In this document: positions 44,807 through 55,440 of the stretch, piece after piece
Layout: each line of letters starts with the position of its first letter
Numbering within the stretch: the first letter of the stretch is position 1
Assembly (NCBI GenBank): GCA_008828725.1
Contig: MEHQ01000685.1
Coordinates: 81,058 to 145,057 of the forward strand
Length of the DNA: 64,000 nucleotides
DNA from: Saccharina japonica
Taxonomy: Eukaryota > Sar > Phaeophyceae > Laminariales > Laminariaceae
Reading direction: 5' to 3'
Translations under genes and position numbers: made by a program
Notes under the pieces: generated by a model
The model's database searches: none
Told to the model about the DNA's origin: nothing
What the model saw: the letters and a program-made list of their open reading frames with translations, nothing else

Positions 44807-45747
44807 TTTCTTGTTTTACTTACAGTAGTAGACAATGCATTTGTTCATCTTGTACGGGCATATCAATCTCCCTCTCAAAACTATTTTTGTGTGAGGTATA
44901 GAGTTTCTACGTGTACGAGAGGATCAAGTGACAACCGCCGGAAAATCAACATGCGTAGGGGATCGAAATTAGAAAGTGAAAGATGAGAAAGTGTGGTTTC
45001 GCGCGTGCTCAGAATATGAAAGTCAGCCTGAGCCCGATTTATGGTTTGTGTGAGAGGGCCAGTGCTGTATAACGACTCTCAACTTTATTTTTTTTCCTGG
45101 TAATCCGAGCCTGCGCGTTTTCCTCCCCAAGTGGGGTTGTACTTTTCACTTGCTTCCCGCTACCTACTTTCCATGCACGAAAACACAACAAGCAAACTCG
45201 TTACCGCAAGGAGGCATCTATCGACACATCTCTGGTGTCGAGGCACAGGGCGCGAAGCACAGACCATCAGGAGCGTCGAGAGACTTTTGAATGCTTATCA
45301 TGTCCGAGGTAGACTGAAGATGTGTCCCGGCGTGCGGTATACCTTATGGGCCCGCCTGAAAGAAACACATAATATAAGCAAAAACCTTAGAACCTCAACA
45401 CGATTGGATTATCCTTGGACAATCTTGAGCATAGGTTCAGACGAAGGATTTGGTGAGCATTCGTCGCTGTTGGCAGGATTTCTTACTCCAATTGTCTCAG
45501 CGTCCTCCCAAAAGTGAGCAGTATTTTCTTATTTCGTTGTTTATTATTCGTGGCTGTACAGAAGGCGGCAAATGATTGCCTTTGGTTTTTTAGTGTGCTT
45601 GTCTGTTGATTTGCGTGGGGTGTAGAGTGTAGAGCGTTAGGGTGCGTTTAGAAAGATCGGATGCTAAAACCGTCAATACAATATCGAGATTTTCCGAAAG
45701 ACTGCAACATATTCACGGCAATTCAATCTCAATTTCCACCACTGATA
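44807..45747. other. Stretch without confident gene
   Basis: A plus-strand frame with an ATG at 45173 runs 115 codons to 45517 (MHENTTSKLVTARRHLSTHL...). It has no recognised domain and no splice context. Confidence 0.25.
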
Positions 45748-45887
45748 CAGGCTGGTTCAAGCATACCGCCCAAATTTTAATCAGTGGCCAATGTCCACGC
45801 CGGGTTTTGGAGATATACCCTGAAATTTGAAGTTTGGCACACGTGTTTTATGCGCCCTACCCGAGCCTTTAACGGATGTTATTTGTT
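45748..45887 (+). mobile_element. Mariner-like element copy b, left part
   Basis: The left end CAGGCTGGTTCAAGCATACC follows TA. The text matches 20609-20740 closely (ATCAGTGGCCAATGTCCACG, TGGCACACGTGTTTTATGCG). It is broken at the T-rich stretch by the TIR element starting at 45888 and resumes at 47097. Confidence 0.75.
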
Positions 45888-47096
45888 GGGCAGCGGCCAA
45901 AAACAGGTATACCTTGCCCGTTTGCGGCCAAAAACAGTTACATCCTTAAAATCAAGTCAAAAACGTGCCCTGCCATTGGTCAAAAACTCGTTGCACTTGT
46001 TTTTGCCTCTTTGAAACCCAGGTATACCTGATTTTGTCTACTCTGCTTGACTTTCACCTTTTTTTTGTAGTTTTGTGACCAATCACAGGCCCTTCATAGT
46101 CCCCCTATACAAATGCCGACGTACGCGGAGAACCCCTCCTCGCTTCGCACCTCGCACCACACGCCACTCGAGCGACACACATATCTGCCTGCACACCTCC
46201 GCCGAAATAATACGAGATAGAAGGCTCCCCTTCGGGATTTTGGTTGACTTGGAATACCAGGGGTGTCGCAAGCTGAGAAGGGAGAATACAGCAGCAGGCG
46301 TTCGTTCCTCGTCCTATTAATAGTAGCTACTCGTATACGTAGCCACCGGGCGAGCACGAAGAACATGAAACAAATCTTGAAAGCGACAGAAAAAAGAAGG
46401 GGGTAGCCACCGGGCGATTGACCTGGCAAGTAACACCGATCAGCCCAATCGAGTTTATAGCTAGTACTACATACCGATACGAGCTACTTACAGCAGTAGC
46501 ACCATGGCCACCGACGGCAGTCCTGAAATCAAGGTGGTCTTGGTCTATCGTTCGAAACCGCAGCTTTGTGTGGCCGCCGCGAAGCGGTTCCTGATAAACA
46601 GACTGCAAGTAAGTATGAGGTATCTTCCACCTACTACTACGCACTACGATGGTACCAGTCTGATTATGCCACTTGACAAAAGGTCCTTTGCAATATCATG
46701 CCCCAGCCAGAACAGCAGTCGTTACTGATTTTGGTTCCAGATACGCACTCGTGCCCTTCGTATAATCGTTGCAATCACAACAGTTCACAACTAAAACAAT
46801 CACTCACATTTATACTCGAACGTGCGTAGCAGATATATAAGAACATACACCCCAATAAAGAACCTATCATACCCAAGTATGTACTGGGCCTATACCTTGT
46901 ACATAATTACAGTAATATCAGTACTCAAACCACAAGAGTGTTGAAGAGGGGGCTGGCGCTCGCCAATCGGGTGCAAAAACAACTGCTTTCAGTTGCAAGG
47001 GACGTTAGGTTCGTGGGGTGCGTTTAAAACTTGTTTTTAGTATTACCTGTTTTTGGCCCCGAACGGACCAGGTTTACCTGTTTTTGGCCGCTGCCC
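45888..47096. mobile_element. 1.2-kb TIR element, 50-bp ends, inserted in mariner-like copy b
   Basis: The left end GGGCAGCGGCCAAAAACAGG and the right end in reverse complement are identical for 22 bp and about 90 percent alike over 50 bp. GGCCAAAAACAG is repeated twice within each end. The target duplication is unclear because the site is T-rich. The interior holds no transposase but a candidate two-exon small gene at 46504-46794. Superfamily undetermined. Confidence 0.75.
46504..46794 (+). CDS. Candidate two-exon small protein inside the TIR element
   Basis: ATG at 46504 sits in a favourable ACCATGG context. Exon 1 (46504-46608) gives 35 codons (MATDGSPEIKVVLVYRSKPQ...), followed by the strong 5' splice site GTAAGTATG. 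A 132-bp intron ends at TTTTGGTTCCAG (46740). Exon 2 (46741-46794) continues in phase 0 for 17 codons to a TAA. AATAAA follows at about 46854. The predicted 52-residue product is basic and unrecognised. If real, it is an intron-bearing cargo gene of a TIR element. If not, the splice signals are chance. Confidence 0.35.
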
Positions 47097-47470
47097 TTTT
47101 TTATTGTTTTTGTTTTGGTCAGATACTGTTTGTTTTGTATTTGTTTTGGGGAAATTTGTGTCTCAAGATATCCAAAATTTCCGGCGGGAAAAAAAAGAAC
47201 AAAAAAGAACAAGAAAACCATTCGTAAAAGCTCGAGTAGGGCGCATAAAACACGTGTGACAAATTTCAGGGTCTTTCCCCAAAAGACGGCGTGGATATTT
47301 GGACTTTAGTGGGGTAAAAATGCCAGAATAGGCGTTGCCTCGTGATTACTTACCTGTAGTTTCAGTATAAATTCGATTTCGGGCGTTAAGCATGACTTAC
47401 TATGATCATACGCAGTCACATCTTCGATTGTTTTAGTAAAAAATTGTACAAAATGGCATTTTTTTATGTA
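47097..47470 (+). mobile_element. Mariner-like element copy b, right part
   Basis: Continues the 20609 element from the T-rich block (GTCAGATACTGTTTGTTTTG) through AAGATATCCAAAATTTCCGG, AGGGCGCATAAAACACG and ATGATCATACGCAGTCACAT. It fades at about 47470. The right terminus is not found, so this copy is truncated. Confidence 0.7.
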
Positions 47471-49987
47471 CCCGGTTTTATGGAATTAAATTACACGGGC
47501 GAAGCCCACGCGATTTTTAGGAAACCCCTTTCTTTTGCAAGTAATTTTTGTTTGTGTATGTTTGCGACGTTTTGGAGAGCCACAGCTACGTGTGGTGCTG
47601 GTTCTCAACACCATAACTCTTCGAAGTTGTCTTCAAATCCAACAAGAATGTTTTCGTTGGATACCTTCGATTTCTTGGCTTGCGTTCCCGGTACTATGAC
47701 ATAGAATGTACCTGGCAATACCTATTGACGCTGGGGAATACATACGAAGCAACACAGCCAAAACTATACCCTTGCTTGAGACATAATATAACACAAGAAG
47801 ACAAGTTTTGTTTAGGCTTCTTCCTCCGCCGGTGAAAGTGTAAGAGGGCGAGTTCTACGCAAAATTTCGATGAAAGTCGACGACCAGTGCGAATGTTGAA
47901 TCTTGTTCGAGATAAAGACGAAGGCAAGCCCCGGCGGGAAGAAGAAACGACACTCGTGAAAGGGACGACACCTCTATTAAACAAACTCCCACGAGTTGAG
48001 CTGGAAACAAAGTGACGATAAAAATCACATTAACACCACCACATCCTTCTTGATGCTTGCCCAAGGGTGCCATCTGCACAAGCGCAGCGGATGTAACGAT
48101 TGCTCGACCGTTTCGGCAAGGCTGCCTCTCTGCGCATCTCCTGGGACATATTGCGGACTCGGGGTTTGTGCCTTTCACCACCACTGCGCCCATTGTGCCC
48201 GTGCGAGTATGTATTGCGGCCACAAGGTTGACACGTAGAGACGGGAGAACGCTGCCGGAAGGGGAGGCGGCTGTATCGGAGATGGAAACACACTCTATAT
48301 TTGCCTGGTCTGCAAACGCTCCACCAATTTCAAAGTTGGGCACTACTGACAGAAGGGAGCTACAAGCCAGGGTCGGTACGACATAAGCCGGATCGCCCGC
48401 GGGCATTGAAGCTGGTGTCTCCAGCAGCTCCTTCCCTCCGACAACGGCGCTGCCAAGACTGTTATCCGCCGGGACTCACGTTTATAGCGCACCCTTGTTT
48501 GCTCGTATCTACATCATCAGCGTAATAACCTTTCATCCCAACTCCTATGTCACCATCATTACTCGACTAACCACCAGCGCTTCCGCTCCCTAGTCGTTCA
48601 TGTGGAATTTCATAGCCTGCCGGGGGTGCAGGTCGCGATCGAGCCATACGGCCCAAAATAAGAAACAGGAAGGCGATCGTGCCTCGGTCCCGCATCACAC
48701 CAATGCCTGCTTGCCCCGCGCTACTCTGCGACAAAATCCTTTCCCGCTCGTTTCGATACATCTGCTTCAGTGCCAGCCTATAGTTTCCAACGGTCCGCGC
48801 GGTATGGACACCCCTCCAGGCCTCGGATCAAACGGTTCTGGCAGCCGAACGGCGCCTTCCTGTTGATTATCTTGCGTCCTAGCTGACTCCCTGGCGACCA
48901 GCCAGCTCCTCCATGCGGATTCGGGCAATGTCGGTGTTCCACTTTACGAACGCTCGCCTGGTGGCGAACCCTGCATTCGAGCGCAGCAACGGCAAGGAAT
49001 ACGATGATGGTGAACGAAGAAAATGCAACGCAGTGAGATTTGTTCACCACCCGAGTAAACCATACCAGTATACATTACGCATTCCAAAACATACAGAGGA
49101 AATCATGGAGTAAGGGGGTTTACCGCGCAATTGATGTGAGCCCGTAGAGAGTTCGCCATCTCTCAGTCGGGAAGTGACTACTGGTGCTACGATAGGGGGT
49201 CTACCCCAATTTTCGCTTCCGCGTTTTGGTCACTAGGGCGAATGGCCCTGTTCTTCACTCAAAGTTAAACTTATGATTATTTTGCTGTCGTAGAGTAACA
49301 GCCAATCCCATCGCGGTACTTGCCGCGAATAAAAAACATAAACGCTGAGTAAGACTGCAAAGAAAACGGGCAGCCACTCGTCCGAGTGCCTTTGAGCGGC
49401 TGAAAACAAAAATAGCTAAAAGTGACCCCGCTACCGTAGGAGGACTCAGTCGCGACCTTTGCCCTCTTCATTGCCGTATTAACCTGGGTGTTCTGGCATG
49501 TCTGCATCGCTCATTTCTTGCAACGAAGACGAGCGTTTAGCTCCTTCAGGGCGGTTTGGGGATCCCTGATTCCAAGAAGCGGACTATAATAGTACCTGAC
49601 GCCGGTGATCTCTTTTTCGCCTTGCTTTTGTATCTGACCCTTTGGCAGCTGTTGCAGCGATGCTGCTTTCCAACCAACTCAGAGTTGTAGCGCTCTCCAT
49701 GAACCATTCGACTCTGTGGATCCCAGTCATCGCTCACCACCTAGAACATTGGCGTTGCGGGGAAAATCTGAGCTTCAGTATTATACCAACAAAAAGCAAA
49801 TAAAATATACCTGATGGAGTAGGAGCACCCTCTTGACGACGACAGTAAAAAACACCAATGCACACATGGTACGCAACAGAGGTATAGACTAAACGGAGAC
49901 TAAACGGAATGGTGATCGATTGCAAACATGCGCGGTCAACGTGTTGGCCGATCGGCAAAGCTCTATATGAAATACTATTATTTACGG
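47471..49987. other. Stretch with GC-rich candidate coding blocks
   Basis: Between 47855 and 48960 GC rises and long frames overlap on both strands: 110 codons plus (48057-48386), 183 codons minus (47855-48406), and minus-strand text near 48950-48560 with FVKWNTDIARIRMEELAGR and RLALKQMYRNERERI that is broken by stops. The minus-strand pieces read most like protein, but no family is recognised. Confidence 0.25.
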
Positions 49988-50758
49988 TAACGGTAAATAC
50001 TAAAACACACCACCGGCGGTGTACTTAGCCGCAAAAATACACCACCACCCGTTCAAGGCACACACTTCGGGCGGGCAAAGAACTCGCAGGGGTGTGTTGC
50101 TCTGGTCTCGGGCTATCATTGAAGCTATCGTGGAGCCAAAACGGGCGGCGGTGATGTCTACCCGGTATAAGCCTTTGTACCTGTATGCACCGATGGTAAT
50201 ATACTGACATCTACTGCCTCTGCACGCGCAAGCACGCATCTCCTCGAGTACTACTCGTAGCCCGTTTTGGTTTCGCGATAGCTTCTATGATAGCCCCAAC
50301 CCAGAACAACATACTCCTGCGAGTCCTTTGCCCGTACGAGGTACGTGCAGCGAACGAGGTACAAGGTACGTGCGTCGAGCGGCCATGGCGAACACCGGTG
50401 CACCAGGTAAGCTTATGCCGAACAAAAGGCCTACAGGGCGTGGGCCTTGGGATGGTACATCGTTAGTCCCATGACAGTGTCGGTACCTTGCACAAGGGGT
50501 CCGCAGGGTCGTCACAGGGTCAAATGCCTCGCAAGGGTGTGTCGAGGTGGTCAGAATAGCCACATGTGCAGCAGTAGCCTACTGGCATAAGGGTGCAGGC
50601 GGCAAGCACGTACACAACTCCTGGAGTACCTGCCCGTTTCGGCTCCACGATACCTTCCGTGATAGCCCTACACCAGACCAACACACTTCTGCTAGTTTTC
50701 CCGTCCTAGGTGTGTGCGGCAAGCAATCGGCGGTGGTGTGTTTAGCATTACCGTATTA
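49988..50758. mobile_element. Fold-back type element with long inverted ends
   Basis: Left end TAACGGTAAATACTAAAACACACCACCG pairs with the right end (reverse complement TAATACGGTAATGCTAAACACACCACCG). The inverted similarity continues for about 150 bp, including GCTATC...ATCGTGGAGCC(A/G)AAACGGGC. A third copy of the inner arm lies at about 50258-50345 in the right-arm orientation. No transposase. Confidence 0.65.
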
Positions 50759-51183
50759 AAAAGATACAGGTACTCGGCATACCTGACACCATACTCTACT
50801 TGTAGCACCTGGTAACTGTACAGTAAATAAGACCCTAACATGGTGGCGAAGGCGCGTGCTGCATGAGTACAAGTTTGAGTGTGTGCTGCATATATACGAG
50901 TACAAGTACGTATATCCAACCTGCGGTCGGCGGTGTCTGCGAGCTACTACTGTACCAGTAGCACACCGACAAGCAGTACCTCGTATTTCGAGTACGAGTA
51001 CGTACCAGGTACGTACATACTAACTGTAGTCATACTGGTACCTGGTACCCGGTATACAACAAGAACGACCATCAGTACTCGTATCATACGAGCAGCTCTT
51101 CAGGCCAACAACTCACGTGCTCCCAACTCTCATAGAATGGACACGGGGGCGCCCTGATGTGCCAGGCACGGGTCGATGTACAA
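50759..51183. other. Stretch with ACGAGT/ACGTAC simple repeats
   Basis: Simple repeats such as CGAGTACGAGTACGTACC (about 50990-51010). No gene. Confidence 0.45.
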
Positions 51184-51504
51184 TATTTGTCTTTTTCGTG
51201 GCACGTGTCGCGACTTGTGTCGCGACATATGTCACGACATGTCGCGACGTGTCGCGGCATGCCGCGACATTCCACGACGTGTCGCGGCGAGTGTCGCGGG
51301 GAGTGTCACTAACCCTAACCTTAACTCTAACCCTAACCCTAACCCTGACCCTACGTGTCGCGGCTAGTCGCGACATGCCGCGGCATGTCGCGGCATGTCC
51401 CGAAATGCCGCGGCACGTGTCATGACGCGCCGCGGCAGCGTCCGTGGCGTGTCGCGGCAGGTCGCGACACGTGTCGCGATACGTGCCACGAAAAAGGCAA
51501 ATAA
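51184..51504. mobile_element. CGCG-rich TIR element with a telomere-like core
   Basis: The ends ATTTGTCTTTTTCGTGGCAC and, in reverse complement, ATTTGCCTTTTTCGTGGCAC define a unit of about 320 bp. The interior is built of short dyads (TGTCGCGACA, ATGCCGCGACAT, GTGTCGCGGC), with CCCTAA-type repeats at 51309-51353 in the centre. No coding region. The copia element begins immediately at 51505, so it inserted at the edge of this unit. Confidence 0.65.
51309..51353 (+). repeat. Interstitial telomere-like (CCCTAA)n tract
   Basis: About seven units of CTAACC with point changes (CTAACCCTAACCTTAACT and onward). Confidence 0.8.
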
Positions 51505-51737
51505 TGTTCAGATTGCTCACGTACTCGGTGTAGGGATATTTATGTAACGGTATTTGGGAGTTCCACAGAGGAAATATGCGTGTTTCTCTGTGGAACAATT
51601 GATGGTTTGGGCGATTCCCATCGCCTACTCTATGTTTCTCCCCCTTTCTCGTGTCTACGACGGTAATATATATACATCACGTGGAGCTTCTACTTCCTTC
51701 CCCGACCCAGAGTACCTCTCCAGGGGTCACTTGAACA
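51505..51737 (+). repeat. 5' LTR of the copia element
   Basis: 233 bp, TG...CA ended with a 6-bp inverted end (TGTTCA/TGAACA). A TATATATA block at about 51667-51674 may serve as a TATA element. The usual primer site is not seen directly next to the LTR. GGTATCAG at about 51776-51783, a match to the common initiator-tRNA type primer site, lies 38 bp inside and is only a candidate. Confidence 0.95.
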
Positions 51738-51824
51738 CGCTAGCGTCTGTTTCAATTGGCACGGCTCGCTGGTTGGGTATCAGTCGGGAGAGCTCGAGGA
51801 CGAGCTGATCGTTTTGTAGTTCGG

Positions 51825-53068
51825 ATGGAGAGTTCAGAGGGACTTTCACCGAGCAGCGGCTTCATCGACGATGAGGCCAGCTGGGCCAGGCGAGCTGAAG
51901 AAGCTGCGGCAGCCGCAGAGGCGGCGAGCATCGCCGCGGCACAGGCCACGGGATCAGCTCATAGCGCAGGAGCGCGAACAAAGTCTCCAGAGGGGGGAGC
52001 ACGAGGCCTAGAGGGCAACAAGTCGTCGCCAGAGGGCGATGCACGAGGCCTTCAAGGCAACCAGTCTCCGCGGCCAGAGGGTACGGGAGCAACAGGCGGC
52101 GATGAGGAAAACGCAAGCTTGAGACAAAAAATAAGGGAGATGGAGATATGGATGGAAATCCGAGAGGAGGAGAGGACGAGAACTGAGAGGCTTCAGCAGG
52201 GTGGTGGAGGAGGACCTCGCCCACCGGAGCCACGTGGTCAACCTGGCACCTTCGTGGTCGGTTTTGGTAAGCCCGCCCCGAAGCTTGACGAAGCAAAAGA
52301 GGGAGGTTACTTTAGATGGGTAAAGCAGTTTATGTCGTGGTCCATATCCAACACCTGCGATGAGGCCCTAAAAATGACGTCCGACCCTATCATTTTTCAA
52401 GGCCCGAATAAGAGGAGTAGGGAGGAGTTAGAGTACCAGTTTGGACCAACCAAAGTAGCAGCAGCTCATAGGGCTTTTGAGGGCATAGCCGCTGCGATCA
52501 CAAACTCATCGCTTACGCACAAAATATATGAGATCGGCAGCCCCAGCCTCGCGATGGCTGAAGTCAGAAGACATTACGTACCGAGCGACGACCTCGACAA
52601 GCAGGCGTATCAGAGAGAGTACATCAACGCGAGGATGGCAGATGGGGAAAACCCCGCTCTATATTTTGAGAGGATGAGCATCATCCGTGAGAAACTGCGC
52701 GAAGTAGGGATTCCGAAGTCGGACCAGGAAGCGAACCTACATCTCTTGCAATGCCTCACATCCGACTACGAGGTCGACAAAAAGATTCTACAGTACGCCC
52801 TTCACCTCACAGTAACCATGATAGAGGACCGGGTACGCATCACGTACAGAGAACTACAAGCGAGCAGGAGCAAGGTAGATGGGGGATCACAGGTTTTGGT
52901 CGCGAGTGGCAGTGGTAGTGGACCAGCCAGGCAGGGAAACTTCCCCACCCCCGGCAACTTCACGGGCGGCGCAGGTGGGTGGCCGAAAGGTGGCGCGATT
53001 GGTGGCGCCGTTGGACACTGGCATCAGCAGCAACAGCAGCAGCAGCCGCACCAACAACGGCCACCGCA

Positions 53069-53158
<90 letters not shown>

Positions 53159-53279
53159 GCCGCCGCCGCCGCAACAGTACCAGCAGCCTCACCAGCAGCG
53201 CCCACCGCAGCCACAACAACAACACATTCCTGGCCAAATAGTGGTCTGGTCAGGGCTGGGGAGGTGGACGTTCGGGTGA
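51825..53279 (+). pseudogene. gag: copia gag (capsid-like, polyglutamine tail)
   Basis: ATG at 51825 (MESSEGLSPSSGF); 484 codons in this frame. Order: an Ala/Glu-rich helical N-terminus (about 1-150), a UBN2-like Gag core (from FRWVKQFMSWSISN to MIEDRVRITYRELQASR, about 160-350), then Gly-rich sequence and a polyglutamine run (about 416-445). The frame ends at a TGA at 53277, just after a shift: the zinc-knuckle region continues in the next frame from about 53243. A one-base loss near 53240 or a programmed shift would explain this; no slippery heptamer is obvious. Upstream non-ATG extension to 51756 is unlikely to be used. Confidence 0.85.
53069..53157 (+). repeat. CAG microsatellite encoding polyglutamine in gag
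   Basis: About 30 near-perfect CAG triplets. Long poly-Ser, poly-Ala and poly-Leu frames on both strands here are artefacts. Confidence 0.9.
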
Positions 53280-53817
53280 CAGGAACGGCAAGCCGAAGAA
53301 GAACCGGCAACAGCAGAATCCTCACGCCAGCGGCAACGGCGGGAACCAGTCCCGCCCTCGGTGCTATAGGTGCGAGCAAGTAGGCCACTTCGTAGCAAAC
53401 TGCCGCGCAATCGTGACGCTCGCGGAAGACAACGCCCACCCCACCCCACCGCGCAATCAAGGCGACGTCGCTACAAATACCGCACCGCTACCCGCCAGCC
53501 CAAACCATACTCCCCAACCGGAGGTATCACAGCAACAGCAGCAGTACCAGCAGCAGCAGCAGGAGCAGCAGCAGCAACAGCAGTACCAACAGCAGCAGCA
53601 GCAGCAACAACTCGTGCAACAGCAGCAACAACTCCAGCAGCAGCAGCAGGAGCAGCAGCCGCAACAGCAGTACCAACAGCAGCAGCAGCAACAACTCGTG
53701 CAACAGCAGCAACAACTCCAGCAGCAGCAACAACTCCAGCAGCAGGAGAAGCAACAGCAGTACCACCTGCAGCAGCAGCAGCAGCAGCAGCAGCAACCGC
53801 AGCAGTACCAGCAGTAA
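53243..53817 (+). pseudogene. copia nucleocapsid zinc knuckle and Gln-rich region
   Basis: Frame +1 relative to gag. A basic stretch (GDRNGKPKKNRQQQNPH) precedes a CCHC knuckle, C-YR-C-EQVG-H-FVAN-C, at 53362-53403, which would bind packaged RNA. A second Gln-rich repeat (53525-53814) ends at a TAA (53815-53817) where the neighbouring codons are CAA or CAG, so a single C-to-T change created the stop. The frame then runs on to a G10 run. Confidence 0.8.
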
Positions 53818-53899
53818 CAGTACCAGTCACAGCCGCAACCGCAGCAATACCCGACTCCTGAGGAACCGTCACATCTTCTCAGAGCGCAGACTGCGCACA

Positions 53900-54290
53900 T
53901 TGTCAGTCAGTGTGGTGTTTGTTGGGGGGGGGGATGAGAGATGGATAGCCGACAGCGGAGCGACAACGCACATGACTGATAGCCCTGAGCACTTGTACAA
54001 CCGTCGCCCACCCTCGCCGGAGAACGCTAAGGTATACGTCGGGGACGGCACCGAATTTACGGTAGAGTTCAATGGGAGCTTGGATTTATTTTTGCACGCG
54101 AATGAGAGAGATATAAGAGTGACCCTCGAGGATGTTTCTTTCTTGCCAAGTTTGAAGGTACCCCTTCTATCCCTCCACACCGTCCAGAAAAAGGAACCGG
54201 TAACTCTGGATGCATATGGTACCCACCTCCTGGCAGGCCGTCTAACTTTCCCCATTGACAGGGCGGGCTCACGCCTGAATGCTACTCGCC
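53900..54290 (+). pseudogene. copia aspartic protease
   Basis: Reads WIADSGATTHMTDSPEHLYN with the catalytic Asp codon at 53951-53953, then VGDGTEF and VPLLSLHTVQKK, typical of copia proteases. It lies in a third frame; the change from the knuckle frame coincides with the G10 run at 53924-53933. It would cut Gag-Pol in the particle. Confidence 0.85.
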
Positions 54291-54299
54291 GTGCCCCAC

Positions 54300-55440
54300 C
54301 CGTGCCCCCCCTCTCTTACATACCGACTTTAATGGCTGTGCAACCCACCCCACCCCCTCCCCCCCGTGCGCCGGTGCCTGCAATGATTCACCCGGCGAGG
54401 ACGCCGGGGTTATTTTCCATGCCGCCGCCGCCGGGGGGGATGGTAGCAGTAGATCCGTCGAGACGTTTGGTATCTACGTCTCCCCCCGCATGGTGCGCCG
54501 AGTTTCGCGGCCATGCAACTCCCTCCCCCCCGTGCGCCGGTACAACCGATTAAGACGCCTGGGCTATTTTTATGCCGCCGTCGTCGAAGGGGATGGTAGC
54601 GGTAGATCCGTCGATAGCTGCGCCCTCCCCCCTGGCCCCTATGCATGGTGCGTCAATTTGTGGGGCCATGCAACCCCCTCCCTCCCGTGCGCCGGTAAAA
54701 CCGGTGAGGACGCCGGGGCTATTTTTATGCCGCCGTCGCCGGAGGGGATAGTAGCGGTAGACCCTTCGGTAGCTGCGTCCCCCCCCTGCCCCCCTATGCG
54801 TGGTGCGCCGATTTGTGCGGCCATATAACCCCCTCCCCTCCGTGCGCCGGTACAACCGGTGAGGACGCCGGGGCGTTTTTTATGCTGCCGTCGCCGGAGG
54901 GGATGGTAGCGGTAGATCCGTCGTTAGCTGCGCCCCCCTATGCATGGTGCGCCGATTCGTGCGGCCATGGAACCCAATCCCCCCCGGGCGCCGGTACAAC
55001 CGGTGAGGACGCCGGCGCTATTTTTAGGCCGCCGTCGCCGGAGGGGTTGGTAGCGATAGATCCATCGGTAGCTGCGCCCCCCCCTTCCCCCACATGCATG
55101 GTGCACCGGCTTGTGCGGCCATGCAACCCCTCCCCCCCGTGCGCCGGTGCAACCGGTGAGAACGCCGGGGCTATTTTCCATGCCGCCGGCGCCGAACGGG
55201 ATGGTAGCGGTAGATCCGTCGGTGGCTGCGTACCCCCCTGCCCCCCTATGCATGGTGCGCCGATTTGTGCGGCCATGCAACCCACTCCCAACCGTGCGCC
55301 GGTGCTTGTGACGACGCAACCGGTGAGGACGCCGGGGCTATTCTCTATGCCGCCGTCGCCGGGGGTGATGGTAGCGGTAGATCCGGTAACGGTAAATCCG
55401 GTAGCGGTAGCTAACCCCCCGGTAGAGTGCCTTCCCCCCC
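54300..55440 (+). repeat. Tandem repeat of about 155 bp inside copia pol
   Basis: Seven units, marked by GAGGACGCCGGGGCTATTTT at about 54396, 54551, 54707, 54863, 55004, 55160 and 55325. Unit lengths vary (about 145-170) and are often not multiples of three, so the same DNA is read as RTPGLFSMPP, GEDAGAIF or other text in successive units. It separates protease from integrase and has no counterpart in ordinary copia elements. Confidence 0.85.

Noticed and set aside
51756..51824. N-terminal extension of gag upstream of ATG 51825
   Set aside because: It depends on a TTG start within the leader between LTR and gag; the first ATG in frame is 51825.
52960..53900. Poly-Ala, poly-Leu, poly-Ser and Cys-rich frames on both strands
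   Set aside because: Alternative readings of the CAG tracts inside copia gag.
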